This document shows, in pieces, positions 16,194 through 25,862 of a stretch of 64,000 nucleotides of DNA. The notes beneath the pieces were generated by a model that searched no databases, was not told where the DNA came from, and saw nothing but the letters and a program-made list of their open reading frames with translations. The DNA comes from an uncultured Sphaerochaeta sp. (lineage in GTDB: Bacteria > Spirochaetota > Spirochaetia > Sphaerochaetales > Sphaerochaetaceae). The stretch is from assembly GCF_963677075.1 (NCBI RefSeq), contig NZ_OY781873.1, forward strand, positions 3,001,715 through 3,065,714, in the 5' to 3' direction. Position 1 is the stretch's first letter, and each line of letters begins with the position of its first letter. Made by a program: the position numbers and the translations under genes.

Positions 16194-17609
16194 ATGAATA
16201 CGCACACTTCCAAACAGACAATATTCTGGTATGACCTTGAAACCTTTGGTCTTGATAGCCGATATGATAGAATCGCCCAGTTTGCAGGGCAACGCACTGA
16301 TCTCAACCTCAATCCCATTGGCGAGCCTACCGTCCTGTACTGCAAACTCAGCGACGACTACCTGCCCGATCCTCTTTCCTGCACCATCACCGGCATTACC
16401 CCGCAGGAAGTGAACCAGAAGGGAATGTGCGAAAGCGAATTCATTGCTCGAATCAATGCAGAGTTCTCAAAACCCTCTACCGTGGTTGCTGGGTTCAACA
16501 ATATCCGCTTTGATGATGAGTTCATTCGCAATGCTCTCTATAGAAATTTCTTCGACCCTTACCAGAGAGAGTGGAAGAACAACTGCAGTCGCTGGGATAT
16601 CATCGACCTGGTACGTGCAGCGTACGACCTACGCCCTGAAGGCATCACCTGGCCACCCAGAAAGGAGACCACGGGAAACCCAACGTTCCGGCTAACCAGC
16701 CTTACCGAGGCAAACAATATCAGCCAGGAAGGAGCGCATGATGCATTGGTAGATGTCAGGGCTACCATTGAAATTGCCCGCCTGATCAAGAACAAACAGC
16801 CTAAGCTGTATGATTACTACTTCTCCCTAAGGGCAAAAAGCCAGGTCAAGCGGGTGGTTCCGACTCCCTTCGGGCAACCGGTTCTCTTTACCTCTGCCAT
16901 GTTCAGCAAGAATGAGGGATGCTCACGCCTCATTACCCCGATCACCCACATGAAGAGCAATGCCAATGCCATTATCTGTTTTGACCTGAGCAAGGACACA
17001 GCTCCACTGCTCAGGGCAAATGAGGAAACACTACTCAAGACAGAGGGCGTTTTCACCTTGGCGATCAACAAGTGTCCGTTTGTCTCCCCGCTGAGTGTGC
17101 TTACCGACCAGCTAGCCGTAAAACTCGGGATAGACAAGGATCTAGCCATGTTCCGCCACCAACAAATTGCAAGCCACCCAAAGCTGTTGCTTATTGCACG
17201 GAATGTCGAAGACACCTTTGAAGGGGTTGATGATGTGGATTTCCAACTCTACGACCGCTTCTTCGCTGATGCCGACCAGAAGCGTTTCTCCCTGATCCGG
17301 GAAGCCGAGCCAAAGGAGAAACTCTCCTTGCATCTGGACTTTGAGGATACCAGGATTCCTACCATGCTCTTCCGTCATGTTGCACGGAATTGGGAGGATG
17401 TGCTTACAGAAGAACAACTCCTGAGATGGCGTAGCTTCTGTGCTGAGCGCACACTCAACCCACCAGGAGCCGTCAAGATGAACTGGAATTTCTTCAAACG
17501 CAAGATTGAGGAGAGGCTGGCAAGCACCGAGACTCCTGCCCAGGAGAAACTGGTACTTGCCGATCTTAAGCAGTATGGGGAAGAACTCGAGAAACGAATC
17601 TTCTTCTAG
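16194..17609 (+). CDS. sbcB: exodeoxyribonuclease I
   Basis: ExoI degrades single-stranded DNA 3' to 5' in repair and recombination. The 471-aa protein has the DEDD exonuclease fold: DLETFG (D14, E16), NNIRFDDEFIRNALYRNFFDPYQREW, and GAHDALVDVRATIEIARLI. The SH3-like and C-terminal helical regions of ExoI follow, and the length fits the family (about 475). No ribosome site precedes the ATG, but TACACT lies 6 bases upstream, so the mRNA may be leaderless. The stop shares CTAG with the convergent kbl stop. No other recombination genes are adjacent. Confidence 0.93.
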   Translation: MNTHTSKQTIFWYDLETFGLDSRYDRIAQFAGQRTDLNLNPIGEPTVLYCKLSDDYLPDPLSCTITGITPQEVNQKGMCESEFIARINAEFSKPSTVVAGFNNIRFDDEFIRNALYRNFFDPYQREWKNNCSRWDIIDLVRAAYDLRPEGITWPPRKETTGNPTFRLTSLTEANNISQEGAHDALVDVRATIEIARLIKNKQPKLYDYYFSLRAKSQVKRVVPTPFGQPVLFTSAMFSKNEGCSRLITPITHMKSNANAIICFDLSKDTAPLLRANEETLLKTEGVFTLAINKCPFVSPLSVLTDQLAVKLGIDKDLAMFRHQQIASHPKLLLIARNVEDTFEGVDDVDFQLYDRFFADADQKRFSLIREAEPKEKLSLHLDFEDTRIPTMLFRHVARNWEDVLTEEQLLRWRSFCAERTLNPPGAVKMNWNFFKRKIEERLASTETPAQEKLVLADLKQYGEELEKRIFF

Positions 17610-18790
17610 AGCAGCTTCATTTCCTTTGCTGTTTCCTTGAACGCATCAACCGCCTTGTCCAGATCCTCCAAGGTATGGGTTGCTGAAAGCTGTACCCTGA
17701 TACGGGCTTTGCCCTTGGGCACCACGGGATAGCAGAATCCAATGACATAGATTCCCTTCGTGAGAAGCATGTCAGCCATCTGGACTGCTTTTGACTCATC
17801 GTAGATCATCACTGGAACGATGGCTGTCTCCCCCTTAACCAGGTCGAAACCTGCCTCTTCCATTTTTCGTCGGAAATACACTGCATTGCGCATGGTTATT
17901 TCCTTATACGGATTTCCTGCTTCCAGCAGGTCCAGTACCTTGATCGTCCCACCGCAGATAGCCGGTGCCAAGGTATTGGAAAACAGGTATGGACGAGCCC
18001 TCTGGCGGTACAGGTTGATCAGGAGCTGACGACCGGAGATACACCCTCCACTTGCCCCACCACAGGCCTTGCCGAAGGTGGTGGTTATCAAGTCCACCTT
18101 CCCTTCAACACCACACAGTTCAACGGTTCCCCGTCCATTTGGACCAAGATAGCCGGTTGCATGTGAGTCATCAACCATAACCAAGGCGTCGTACTGCTCT
18201 GCTAGTGCACAGATTTCTGCAAGCTTGGCGATGTCCCCATCCATGGAGAAAACGCCGTCTGTAGCAATCAGGCGCCGTCTCTGATCCTTGCTCTCCTGTA
18301 GCACTGCCTCCAAGCTCGCCATATCACTATGCTTGTAGCGATACCGTTTTGCCTTGCACAGCCTAATCCCATCGATGATGGATGCATGATTAAGTTCATC
18401 ACTGATAACCGCGTCTTCTTCTCCCAACAATGGTTCGAACAGAGCCCCGTTAGCATCAAAGCAAGAAGTGAAGAGAATGGTATCATCTGTGTGCAAGAAG
18501 GCACTGACGCGCTGCTCCAACTCCTTGTGAATCTGCTGGGTCCCACAGATGAAGCGGACCGAGGAAAGTCCGTACCCCCATCTATCCATGGCATCTTTAG
18601 CTGCCTTGACGACCTCTGCATTGTCGGCCAATCCCAGATAATTGTTTGCACAAAAATTGAGAACCTCACCGTCGGAGACCGAGATTGAGCGTTGCTGCTT
18701 GCCCTGCAATACCCGTTCCTTCTTCATCAATCCAGATTGTTCTTGTTCTGCAAAGAATGCCTTCAGATCCTTTTTTAATGCTTCTGTCAT
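17606..18790 (-). CDS. kbl: glycine C-acetyltransferase (2-amino-3-ketobutyrate CoA ligase)
   Basis: Kbl is a PLP enzyme that splits 2-amino-3-ketobutyrate with CoA into glycine and acetyl-CoA, the second step of threonine breakdown. The 394-aa protein has NFCANNYLGLADN at the start, the MVDDSHATGYLGPNGRGT region, and the PLP-lysine segment TTTFGKACGGASGG. Length matches the family (about 398). It overlaps the upstream threonine dehydrogenase gene by ATGA, so the two steps are coupled, and the product passes to the glycine enzymes encoded at 33-38 kb. Other alpha-oxoamine synthases are less likely given the partner. Confidence 0.94.
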   Translation of the reverse strand: MTEALKKDLKAFFAEQEQSGLMKKERVLQGKQQRSISVSDGEVLNFCANNYLGLADNAEVVKAAKDAMDRWGYGLSSVRFICGTQQIHKELEQRVSAFLHTDDTILFTSCFDANGALFEPLLGEEDAVISDELNHASIIDGIRLCKAKRYRYKHSDMASLEAVLQESKDQRRRLIATDGVFSMDGDIAKLAEICALAEQYDALVMVDDSHATGYLGPNGRGTVELCGVEGKVDLITTTFGKACGGASGGCISGRQLLINLYRQRARPYLFSNTLAPAICGGTIKVLDLLEAGNPYKEITMRNAVYFRRKMEEAGFDLVKGETAIVPVMIYDESKAVQMADMLLTKGIYVIGFCYPVVPKGKARIRVQLSATHTLEDLDKAVDAFKETAKEMKLL

Positions 18791-19737
18791 GGATTCCTCC
18801 TTCTAATGGTTTCAATCATATCAAGGGTCATGGTCTCCAGGTTGTAGGTAGGATTCCAATCCCATTCCACCCTTGCTGCATAGTCCTCCAGGCAGTTTGG
18901 CCAGGAATCGGCAATGGCTTGCTTCACGGGGTCCACCTCATAGGAAATGGTAAACCCTGGAATGAGGGTACGTATATAGGCAGCTTGTTCCTCAGGGCAA
19001 AAACTCATACTGGCAATATTGAATGCATTGCGATGCCTGAGACGGCCGGGGTCTGCCTCCATTATCTGGATCGCCGCTTCCACGGCATCTGGCATGTAGA
19101 TCATATCAAGGTAGGTGTCACCCCTGAGAAAGCAGGTATAATGCTCTCTCTTCACTGCTTCATAATAGATTTCCACTGCATAATCTGTCGTACCACCGCC
19201 AGGAGGAGTCATATTACTGATAATGCCCGGGTATCGAACCCCCCGGGTATCAACATCATAGGCATGGTGGTAATAGTCACACAGCAACTCACCGGCAACC
19301 TTGGTTACCCCGTAGATCGAAGTCGGACGTTGGATGGTGTCCTGTGGGGTGAACTGTTTGGGAGTGGTGGGACCGAACGCCCCAATCGAGGAAGGGGTGA
19401 AGACCGCACAACGATTCTCTTTCGCCACCTCCAAGGTTGCGATCAATCCATTCATATTGAGGTCCCACGCAACCAGAGGATTTTGCTCAGCCCTCGCAGA
19501 GAGCAGTGCCGCCAAATGATAAATGGTGTCAATCTTATGTTTCTTGACGATTTCATTGATGGTCTTCCCATCACGTGCATCTACCTTGTAAAAGGGGCCT
19601 CCACCGATGAGCTCTTTGTTTACATCATCGCGGATATCAGTCAATACCACATGATCGGATCCATAGCGACGGCGGCATTCCATGGCTATCTCTGAACCAA
19701 GCTGTCCCAATGAACCTATGATTAGGATGTTTTTCAT
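18787..19737 (-). CDS. tdh: NAD-dependent L-threonine 3-dehydrogenase, epimerase-like (SDR) type
   Basis: This enzyme oxidises threonine to 2-amino-3-ketobutyrate. The 316-aa protein is of the short SDR/epimerase type, not the zinc alcohol-dehydrogenase type: IIGSLGQLGSEIA is the NAD loop, YHLAALLSARAE follows, and the catalytic pair is YGVTK. The start at 19737 follows GGAGGG by 5 bases and begins the Rossmann fold. It is the first gene of the tdh-kbl operon, read from a consensus promoter at 19801-19829 that carries an internal palindrome. A divergent XRE-cupin gene is the likely regulator. Confidence 0.92.
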   Translation of the reverse strand: MKNILIIGSLGQLGSEIAMECRRRYGSDHVVLTDIRDDVNKELIGGGPFYKVDARDGKTINEIVKKHKIDTIYHLAALLSARAEQNPLVAWDLNMNGLIATLEVAKENRCAVFTPSSIGAFGPTTPKQFTPQDTIQRPTSIYGVTKVAGELLCDYYHHAYDVDTRGVRYPGIISNMTPPGGGTTDYAVEIYYEAVKREHYTCFLRGDTYLDMIYMPDAVEAAIQIMEADPGRLRHRNAFNIASMSFCPEEQAAYIRTLIPGFTISYEVDPVKQAIADSWPNCLEDYAARVEWDWNPTYNLETMTLDMIETIRRRNP

Positions 19738-19760
19738 CAGACCCTCCAAGAACACATTCC

Positions 19761-19790
19761 TTGACAATCCCCTTTTGGGGAGCATACAAT
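19761..19790 (+). promoter_or_regulatory. promoter of the XRE-cupin regulator gene
   Basis: TTGACA (19761-19766), 18 bases, TACAAT (19785-19790). The spacer contains TCCCC-TTTT-GGGGA. Transcription would start about 19797, inside the tdh -10 region, so the two promoters face away from each other and overlap. Confidence 0.75.
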
Positions 19791-19800
19791 ATCTATGTTC

Positions 19801-19829
19801 ATTATAGTAAACACTGTTCACTATGTCAA
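19801..19829 (-). promoter_or_regulatory. consensus promoter of tdh-kbl with internal operator palindrome
   Basis: On the minus strand TTGACA (19829-19824), 17 bases, TATAAT (19806-19801): both hexamers are perfect sigma-70 consensus. The palindrome ATAGTAAACA-C-TGTTCACTAT (19804-19824, 9 of 10 pairs) covers the whole spacer and touches both hexamers. A bound repressor would shut off a promoter that is otherwise very strong. The XRE-cupin protein encoded next door is the obvious candidate. Confidence 0.85.
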
Positions 19830-19854
19830 ACTTATTACCACAAGGAGCGATGCA

Positions 19855-20427
19855 ATGGAAACCCCTCCCATGATCGGCAAAAACATACAACGGATACGCA
19901 CAAGCAGGAAACTTACCCTCAATGTACTCTCTGAACGTTCAGGTGTCTCTAAGGCAATGCTTAGCCAGATTGAATCAGACAAGGTAAACCCTACGGTGGC
20001 CACGGTCTGGAAAATTGCAAGGGGTTTGAATGTTGAGCTCAATGATCTTCTCGATTCAGACGATCAACCAAAAAGGATCTTTACCCTCAACCCGGCCGGT
20101 GAGGATTCCCCAAAACTCGAAACACATGAAAATGGAGTATCCATCAGGATCCTCAGCCCCTTGAGCATGGTAGAGGATCTTGAGATGTATCTCGTTACCC
20201 TCGAACCACACAGCATTCTCAGCAGTGAACCACACTATGCAGGAACACAAGAGTATCTTACTGTCGTAAAAGGTGCAGTAAAGGTCCAGGCTGGGGATAA
20301 CATTGCGGAGATACGGAAGGGTGATTTCCTCGTGTACCACTGCGATGTTGAGCACTCTATTGCAAATGAGAGCAACCAGGTTGCAGTAGTGCACATGGTG
20401 GTACGCTTTACCGAGGAGAAACGCTAG
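19855..20427 (+). CDS. XRE-family regulator with cupin sensor domain
   Basis: The 190-aa product has an N-terminal helix-turn-helix (about residues 8-62; LSERSGVSKAMLSQIESDKVNPTVAT) and a C-terminal cupin (about 110-185; GTQEYLTVVKGAVKV and VYHCDVEHSIANES), the layout of SinR/PuuR-like regulators that sense small metabolites. The start follows AAGGAG by 7 bases. It is divergent from tdh-kbl across a 117-base region holding both promoters and one palindrome, so it most likely controls threonine catabolism and perhaps itself. The ligand, possibly threonine or a product, is inference. Confidence 0.9.
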   Translation: METPPMIGKNIQRIRTSRKLTLNVLSERSGVSKAMLSQIESDKVNPTVATVWKIARGLNVELNDLLDSDDQPKRIFTLNPAGEDSPKLETHENGVSIRILSPLSMVEDLEMYLVTLEPHSILSSEPHYAGTQEYLTVVKGAVKVQAGDNIAEIRKGDFLVYHCDVEHSIANESNQVAVVHMVVRFTEEKR

Positions 20428-20440
20428 GTACTGCTTTTAT

Positions 20441-20469
20441 TTGACGTGAAGGACTGCCTGCAGTATAAA
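20441..20469 (+). promoter_or_regulatory. promoter of the sugar symporter gene
   Basis: TTGACG (20441-20446), 17 bases, TATAAA (20464-20469). The expected start is near 20476, leaving a leader of only about 13 bases that contains the AAGGCAGG ribosome site. Confidence 0.75.
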
Positions 20470-20488
20470 GGAGCAAGGCAGGTATATC

Positions 20489-21853
20489 ATGGCAAAAAGA
20501 AGCATCATGGTCTCCTATGGAATGGGGAAATTCATTGCAGAGTTCCTTACCGGAGCATTCGGTAGCATTGTCTTCATGTTTTACGAAACAGAGGTGGGGT
20601 TATCTGCCGGCTATGCTGCGCTTGCAACCATCCTCTACTCTCTCTGGAATGCCATAAACGACCCAATCATCGGATATGTAACCAACAAAGGAGCCCCTTT
20701 TTCCAAGAAATTTGGAAGAAGATTCCCTTGGATTATCCTGGGACTTATACTTTGCAGTGTATTTTTCATTCTTATCTTCAGTGTACCCAGCTCGTGGGAT
20801 GCAAGGGAGAACCCGCTCCCTGTCTTCCTTTGGATGGTGCTCACCATCTGTCTCTATGATGGGTTCTACTCCCTTTGGGAAGTAAACTACCAAAGCATCT
20901 ACCCTGATAAATTCCGTACCCAAAGCGAAAGAACCACCACAGCAGCAGTCGGCACCGGTATCGGGGTCCTGGGAATTGCCTCCGGCTTCATCATTCCACC
21001 ACTATTCTTCTCGTACGGAGTAAGGTCGAGTTATCTCATCTGTGCCTTGGTCATAGCAGGTTTCAGCCTGCTGGCAACCTTTGGGGTAAGTTTCGGGGTC
21101 TTTGAGACCAAGGATATGATCGCACGATTCACCCAGCAGAAAGAAAAGGAAGAATCCCCTCATTTCTTTGATCAGATGAAACGAGCACTGAAAAATCGTA
21201 ATCTGCTCGCCTTTGTGCTGTTGCTCTTCTTCTACCAGAGCGGGTGTATGACCATGACTGCCAGCGTCAACTATGTAGTTAAGTATGTACTTGCAGCGAA
21301 AAGCAGCGGGGCCACCCCAATTTTCGCAGGGATGCTGGTAGGGACGCTACTCTCTATTCTGATCTGGATGCAGGTAGCCAAGCGCCTGAAAAACAATCAG
21401 TTGATGCTTATCCTCTGCTCATTTGTTTTGGCTCTCTTCGCTCTCCCCCTCTCCTTTCTTTCATCGGCCACATCATATGTTATTGCAATGGCGCTCTGGG
21501 GCTTGGGTTTTGGAGGTTTCTGGACATTCATGAGTCCAGCCATGGCCGATGTTATTGATAGCCTTATTGTGATACAAAAGCGTCGTGATGATGGGGTTGT
21601 CCTTGGTATCAGGGCATTTTTCATGCGATTTAGTTATGCAAGCCAAGCCTTGGTCTTTTTCATCGTGCACAAAGCAACGGCATTCGACCCCCTTGTGATC
21701 ACAGAACAAGCGATATGGGGCATACGACTCCACATGGGGGTAATCCCTGCCCTCTTCTTCCTTGTCGGTGGATTACTTTTCCTGCGTATGAATACACTTG
21801 GACCGACTGAGGTTGCAAGAAATCACCAGTTGCTCTCAACGTTGGATATCTAG
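20489..21853 (+). CDS. glycoside-pentoside-hexuronide (MelB-like) cation symporter
   Basis: This 454-aa inner-membrane carrier of the GPH family within the MFS has about 12 hydrophobic segments. The family motif is seen after helix 2 as NAINDPIIGYVTNKG followed by FGRRFPWIILG. GPH carriers import sugars with Na+ or H+. The substrate cannot be told from sequence and no sugar hydrolase is next to it. It has its own promoter and is not obviously linked to the regulator gene that precedes it by 60 bases. Confidence 0.88.
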   Translation: MAKRSIMVSYGMGKFIAEFLTGAFGSIVFMFYETEVGLSAGYAALATILYSLWNAINDPIIGYVTNKGAPFSKKFGRRFPWIILGLILCSVFFILIFSVPSSWDARENPLPVFLWMVLTICLYDGFYSLWEVNYQSIYPDKFRTQSERTTTAAVGTGIGVLGIASGFIIPPLFFSYGVRSSYLICALVIAGFSLLATFGVSFGVFETKDMIARFTQQKEKEESPHFFDQMKRALKNRNLLAFVLLLFFYQSGCMTMTASVNYVVKYVLAAKSSGATPIFAGMLVGTLLSILIWMQVAKRLKNNQLMLILCSFVLALFALPLSFLSSATSYVIAMALWGLGFGGFWTFMSPAMADVIDSLIVIQKRRDDGVVLGIRAFFMRFSYASQALVFFIVHKATAFDPLVITEQAIWGIRLHMGVIPALFFLVGGLLFLRMNTLGPTEVARNHQLLSTLDI

Positions 21854-21907
21854 CAATGCTATGCAAAGACCCATCACTTTTGTATACTTGCCCTGTAGGA
21901 GAAAACG

Positions 21908-22972
21908 ATGCTAGAAAAACTGCCCGATTACGAAAAGCAGCTTGCAGATATAGATGAGAAACTCAGCAATCCTGAAACCATGCAGGATATGAAACTCTTC
22001 AGGAGTCTCAATCAGGAGAGATCACACCTTGCTCCCATTATCGACGAGCTCAAGGAAATGCAGAGCTTGAAAGAGCAGATTGCAGATGCAAAGCAATTGC
22101 TCAAGGAAGAGAAGGATCCTGAGATGCTCGAGCTGACCGAGCAAGAGCTTGACGAATTGACAGAACAACTGGCAAAGAGCGAACAAAAGACGAAGATGCT
22201 CCTTATCCCCCCTGACCCAATGGAAGGAAAAGACATCATCATGGAAATCCGTGCAGGAACCGGTGGCGAGGAAGCTGCACTCTTTGCAGCAAACCTTTTC
22301 CGTATGTACTCCCACTATGCTGATGCCAAGGGATGGAAGATGGAAATTCTCTCTTCCAATGAGACAGGCATTGGAGGCTACAAGGAACTGGTGCTCTCCA
22401 TTAGTGGAAAGGATGTCTATGGATCGCTCCGTTTCGAGAGTGGAGTACATCGGGTACAGCGGGTCCCAGAAACCGAGAGTGGTGGAAGAATCCACACCAG
22501 TGCAGTAACCGTGGCCGTACTTCCTGAGGCAGAAGAAACCGATATCGAAATTCGTCAGGAAGAACTGAAGATTGATGTTATGCGAGCTGGTGGCCCAGGT
22601 GGACAGAGCGTCAACACCACCGACAGTGCGGTACGGCTTACCCACCTTCCTACAGGACTCGTGGTAATCTGTCAGGATGAAAAAAGCCAGATCAAGAACA
22701 AGGCAAAAGCACTTCGTGTTCTCCGATCCCGTCTTTTCGATTTGGAAGAAGACAAGAAAAATAAGGAACGAGCTGAAGCAAGAAAGAGCCAGGTTGGATC
22801 GGGGGACCGCAGTGAACGCATCCGTACCTACAATTATCCACAGAACAGGCTCACCGACCATCGAATTAATTTGACGTTGTATAAGCTCGAATTGATCATG
22901 GCTGGAGATCTTGATGAGGTGGTTGAGGCTCTGAAGATAGCCGCAGGTGAAGCTGCACTCAAGGAAGCGTAA
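21908..22972 (+). CDS. prfA: peptide chain release factor 1
   Basis: RF1 reads UAA and UAG and triggers peptide release. The 354-aa protein has the GGQ motif in [18 protein letters not shown] (about residue 230) and the RF1-type recognition segment [18 protein letters not shown], with PET in the place of the usual P-x-T. An AGGAG lies 6 bases before the ATG, and TATACT at 21883-21888 may be its -10. It is the first gene of prfA-prmC-rel. RF2 is excluded by the absence of the SPF motif and of a frameshift site. Confidence 0.95.
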   Translation: MLEKLPDYEKQLADIDEKLSNPETMQDMKLFRSLNQERSHLAPIIDELKEMQSLKEQIADAKQLLKEEKDPEMLELTEQELDELTEQLAKSEQKTKMLLIPPDPMEGKDIIMEIRAGTGGEEAALFAANLFRMYSHYADAKGWKMEILSSNETGIGGYKELVLSISGKDVYGSLRFESGVHRVQRVPETESGGRIHTSAVTVAVLPEAEETDIEIRQEELKIDVMRAGGPGGQSVNTTDSAVRLTHLPTGLVVICQDEKSQIKNKAKALRVLRSRLFDLEEDKKNKERAEARKSQVGSGDRSERIRTYNYPQNRLTDHRINLTLYKLELIMAGDLDEVVEALKIAAGEAALKEA

Positions 22973-22983
22973 GGAACGTGTTC

Positions 22984-23844
22984 ATGACCATTGCAAACTG
23001 GAAGCAACAGACTGCCGGATTGCTGCAAGCAGGGCAGGTAGGTGACAGCGCGAACCTGGATGCACGTCTTCTCCTTGAGAAGGCAACCGGCCTTGACCAG
23101 GTTCACCAGATCATGGAGAGTGAGCGAATCCTAGCATCAGAGGAGCTCGAAATCCTCGAGGAACTCAGAGACCAGAGACTGGCTCATAAACCAATGGCGT
23201 ATATATTGGGACATAAGGAGTTCTACGGCAGGACTTTCCTGGTCGATGAACATACACTCATCCCCCGTCCGGACACAGAGACCCTTATCAATGAAGTACT
23301 TCACTTCTCCCAGGAAAAGTGCAAGGAAGCATTACTTCCCATCATTGATGTATGTACCGGCAGTGGTGCAATCGGTATCACCCTCTCCCTTGAATTGAAT
23401 CTGGATGTGGAGCTGTCTGATATCTCTGTGGGCGCCTTGAATATTGCCAGAAGAAATGCCGTTTCACTGACTGGACATGAGCTTTTGCTTCATGAAGCGG
23501 ATCTTCTCTCCACGATTTCACAAAAATATGGTATGATCGTGAGCAATCCTCCCTACCTCACCGCCACTTGGTGTGATGAGGTCTCAGCGGAGGTAGCATG
23601 GGAACCAAGGGGTGCACTTGATGGGCAAGGCCAGGATGGACTCTCCTTGATCAGAAGGTTGCTGGAACAGAGCACCCTGCATCTCAAGGAAGGAGGAGCT
23701 CTGTTTATCGAATGTGATTACAGGCAGACACATGAAGTTGCCAGCCTATTCAAGGAGCACCACTTCAATCATATTACCATTGCCAAGGACCTATCTGGTC
23801 ATGAACGCGTAGTGTGGGGGGTACTTGCATGTACGAACAACTAA
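22984..23844 (+). CDS. prmC: release factor glutamine methyltransferase
   Basis: PrmC methylates the GGQ glutamine of release factors. The 286-aa protein has an N-terminal helical domain, the SAM loop DVCTGSGAIGITLSLEL and the catalytic NPPY in VSNPPYLT (about residue 187). I choose the ATG at 22984, as the AAGGAA made from the prfA stop region lies 7 bases before it; a GTG at 22978 is too close. Coupling to prfA, its substrate's gene, is the usual arrangement. The 3' end overlaps the rel start by 16 bases. Confidence 0.94.
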   Translation: MTIANWKQQTAGLLQAGQVGDSANLDARLLLEKATGLDQVHQIMESERILASEELEILEELRDQRLAHKPMAYILGHKEFYGRTFLVDEHTLIPRPDTETLINEVLHFSQEKCKEALLPIIDVCTGSGAIGITLSLELNLDVELSDISVGALNIARRNAVSLTGHELLLHEADLLSTISQKYGMIVSNPPYLTATWCDEVSAEVAWEPRGALDGQGQDGLSLIRRLLEQSTLHLKEGGALFIECDYRQTHEVASLFKEHHFNHITIAKDLSGHERVVWGVLACTNN

Positions 23845-25859
23845 TTGAACGCTTCATTCAAAAGGCGTATAAGTATCCCAAGGCTGACCAGGAGAAAATC
23901 CTGGCCGCGGCTACCTTCGCAGACAGTAAACATGAAAACCAGAAAAGAGCCAGTGGTGAACCCTATCTCATCCACCCCCTAGCAGTAGGCGAAATTCTCA
24001 TCCAATTGAAGATGGATGCAGATACTATCTGCGCAGGACTTCTCCATGACACGCTCGAAGATACCAATACCACCTACGAAGAGCTCCTACAGACCTTTGG
24101 CCAGAGTGTGGCTGATATGGTTGAGGGAGAGACCAAGATAGCCAACCTCAAGACGATGAACAAGAGCGTCCAGGAGGCTGAAACCATTCGCAAGATGTTC
24201 TTTGCCATGAGCAAGGACATCCGCGTCATTATCATCAAACTTGCAGACAAACTGCACAACATGCGTACCATCCAGCACCTGAACCCACAACGGGCGAAGG
24301 AAATTGCCGGTGATACCCTCGATATTTTTGCTCCCCTTGCCGACCGCCTGGGTATCTCGTGGTTGAAGGATGAACTGGAAGACTTGAGTCTGAAGGTACT
24401 TAAACCGGATACCTTCAACTACATCCAGGATTACCTCTTAAGCAAGAAAAGTGAACAGAAGGCATACCTGAACCGGGTGGAAAAGTCCATATACCGTGCC
24501 TGTGGGGATGCTGAGCTGAGTGATATCATTGTCACCAGCAGAGCCAAGCATACCTATTCGGTCTACATGAAAATGAAGAAGCGCAAGAAGGAGATTGATG
24601 AGATCTTCGATATCCTTGGGGTACGCATCCTCTGCAATACGATGACTGAATGCTACACCATCCTGGGGGTGGTACACCGTCTATGGCCACCTATTGAAGG
24701 ACGGTTCAAGGACTACATTGCCATGCCTAAGGCGAACAACTACCAGAGTCTGCATACTACGGTCATGGCACTCGATGGCAAGTTGCTGGAAATCCAGATC
24801 AGGACCAAGGAGATGCACTTTACCGCTGAGTATGGTGTTGCCGCCCACTGGAGCTACAAAGCAGACACAGGCAGCGATAGTGGTTCCTGGAACAAGATGG
24901 ACAATGAACAGTTCTCCCGTATCATCAGCAAGCTCAAGATCTGGTCGAACGAGATCGAGAGCAGTGAGTCATACATGGAGGATATCAAGGGGGAATTGCT
25001 CAAGGATACCATCTATGTATTCACTCCACAGGGACATATCGTGGAACTCCCCACCAACTCCACCGCCCTGGACTTCGCCTATCAGATCCACACCGAGGTA
25101 GGTAATCATACCACCGGAGCCAAAGCTGATGGATCCATTATCCCGCTCAATGCACCACTGAAAAACACACAGGTCATCGAGATATTGACCAGTCCCAATG
25201 CACGGCCCCACCTGCAGTGGCTCCGTTATGCCCAGACAAGCAGTGCACGAAAAAAAATCAAGGCATGGCTGAACAAGTATGATGAGAACATCCTCATAGA
25301 CAAGGATATCATTGCAAAGCGGAAAGCCCCTGACCATCAGCAGAAAGAGGAACAGCCGCAACCACCTCAGCCTCCGATGGATGATGAGCATATCGTCAGG
25401 GAAGTCTTTGATGCAAAACGGGTCAAATTCCGTGTTGGTGAAGAGAAGAATATGATGATCCACATCGCTCAGTGCTGTAATCCAGTACGGGGGGATGATA
25501 TTGTTGGATACATCAGTAGAGGACGGGGGATCATCGTCCATAAGCGCAGCTGTCCCAATCTCAAGAACATGGCAGAAATTGATGACCGGGCTATTGAGGT
25601 GGAATGGGAGACAGAATTCCCGAAACTTACCAAACGCTTCAGTGTAACCAGCAAGCGAACCTATGACCTTTTCGGGGAGATCGAGGGAGCACTACGCAAG
25701 CATAAGGGTCATCTTATTGAAGGCAGGCTGCACGATGATGAGGAAGGTAAACTCAGAGGAACATTCACCATGGAAGTGGAGAGAGAGGATGACTTCAAGA
25801 AAATCATCAAGAATCTGAAAACCATCCCCAGCGTCATCACCATCGCTGAAATCAAATAG
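23829..25859 (+). CDS. rel: bifunctional (p)ppGpp synthetase/hydrolase (RSH family)
   Basis: This enzyme makes and destroys the stringent-response alarmone. The 676-aa protein has, in order, an HD hydrolase domain (HPLAVGEIL, LLHDTLEDT), a synthetase domain with RFKDYIAMPKANNYQSLHT, a TGS domain (DTIYVFTPQGHIVELP), a Cys-containing linker (CCNPVRGDDIVGY) and a C-terminal ACT domain. The RxKD loop and an intact HD domain point to a bifunctional Rel/SpoT enzyme, not a RelA synthetase. The ATG at 23829 lies within the prmC end with GGGGG upstream. Only 3 bases separate its stop from that of the convergent pyrophosphatase. Confidence 0.94.
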   Translation: MYEQLIERFIQKAYKYPKADQEKILAAATFADSKHENQKRASGEPYLIHPLAVGEILIQLKMDADTICAGLLHDTLEDTNTTYEELLQTFGQSVADMVEGETKIANLKTMNKSVQEAETIRKMFFAMSKDIRVIIIKLADKLHNMRTIQHLNPQRAKEIAGDTLDIFAPLADRLGISWLKDELEDLSLKVLKPDTFNYIQDYLLSKKSEQKAYLNRVEKSIYRACGDAELSDIIVTSRAKHTYSVYMKMKKRKKEIDEIFDILGVRILCNTMTECYTILGVVHRLWPPIEGRFKDYIAMPKANNYQSLHTTVMALDGKLLEIQIRTKEMHFTAEYGVAAHWSYKADTGSDSGSWNKMDNEQFSRIISKLKIWSNEIESSESYMEDIKGELLKDTIYVFTPQGHIVELPTNSTALDFAYQIHTEVGNHTTGAKADGSIIPLNAPLKNTQVIEILTSPNARPHLQWLRYAQTSSARKKIKAWLNKYDENILIDKDIIAKRKAPDHQQKEEQPQPPQPPMDDEHIVREVFDAKRVKFRVGEEKNMMIHIAQCCNPVRGDDIVGYISRGRGIIVHKRSCPNLKNMAEIDDRAIEVEWETEFPKLTKRFSVTSKRTYDLFGEIEGALRKHKGHLIEGRLHDDEEGKLRGTFTMEVEREDDFKKIIKNLKTIPSVITIAEIK

Positions 25860-25862
25860 TTC

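Noticed and set aside
18685..19695. A 336-codon plus-strand frame opposite tdh.
   Set aside because: Antisense to an SDR dehydrogenase with clear motifs; no domain found in it.
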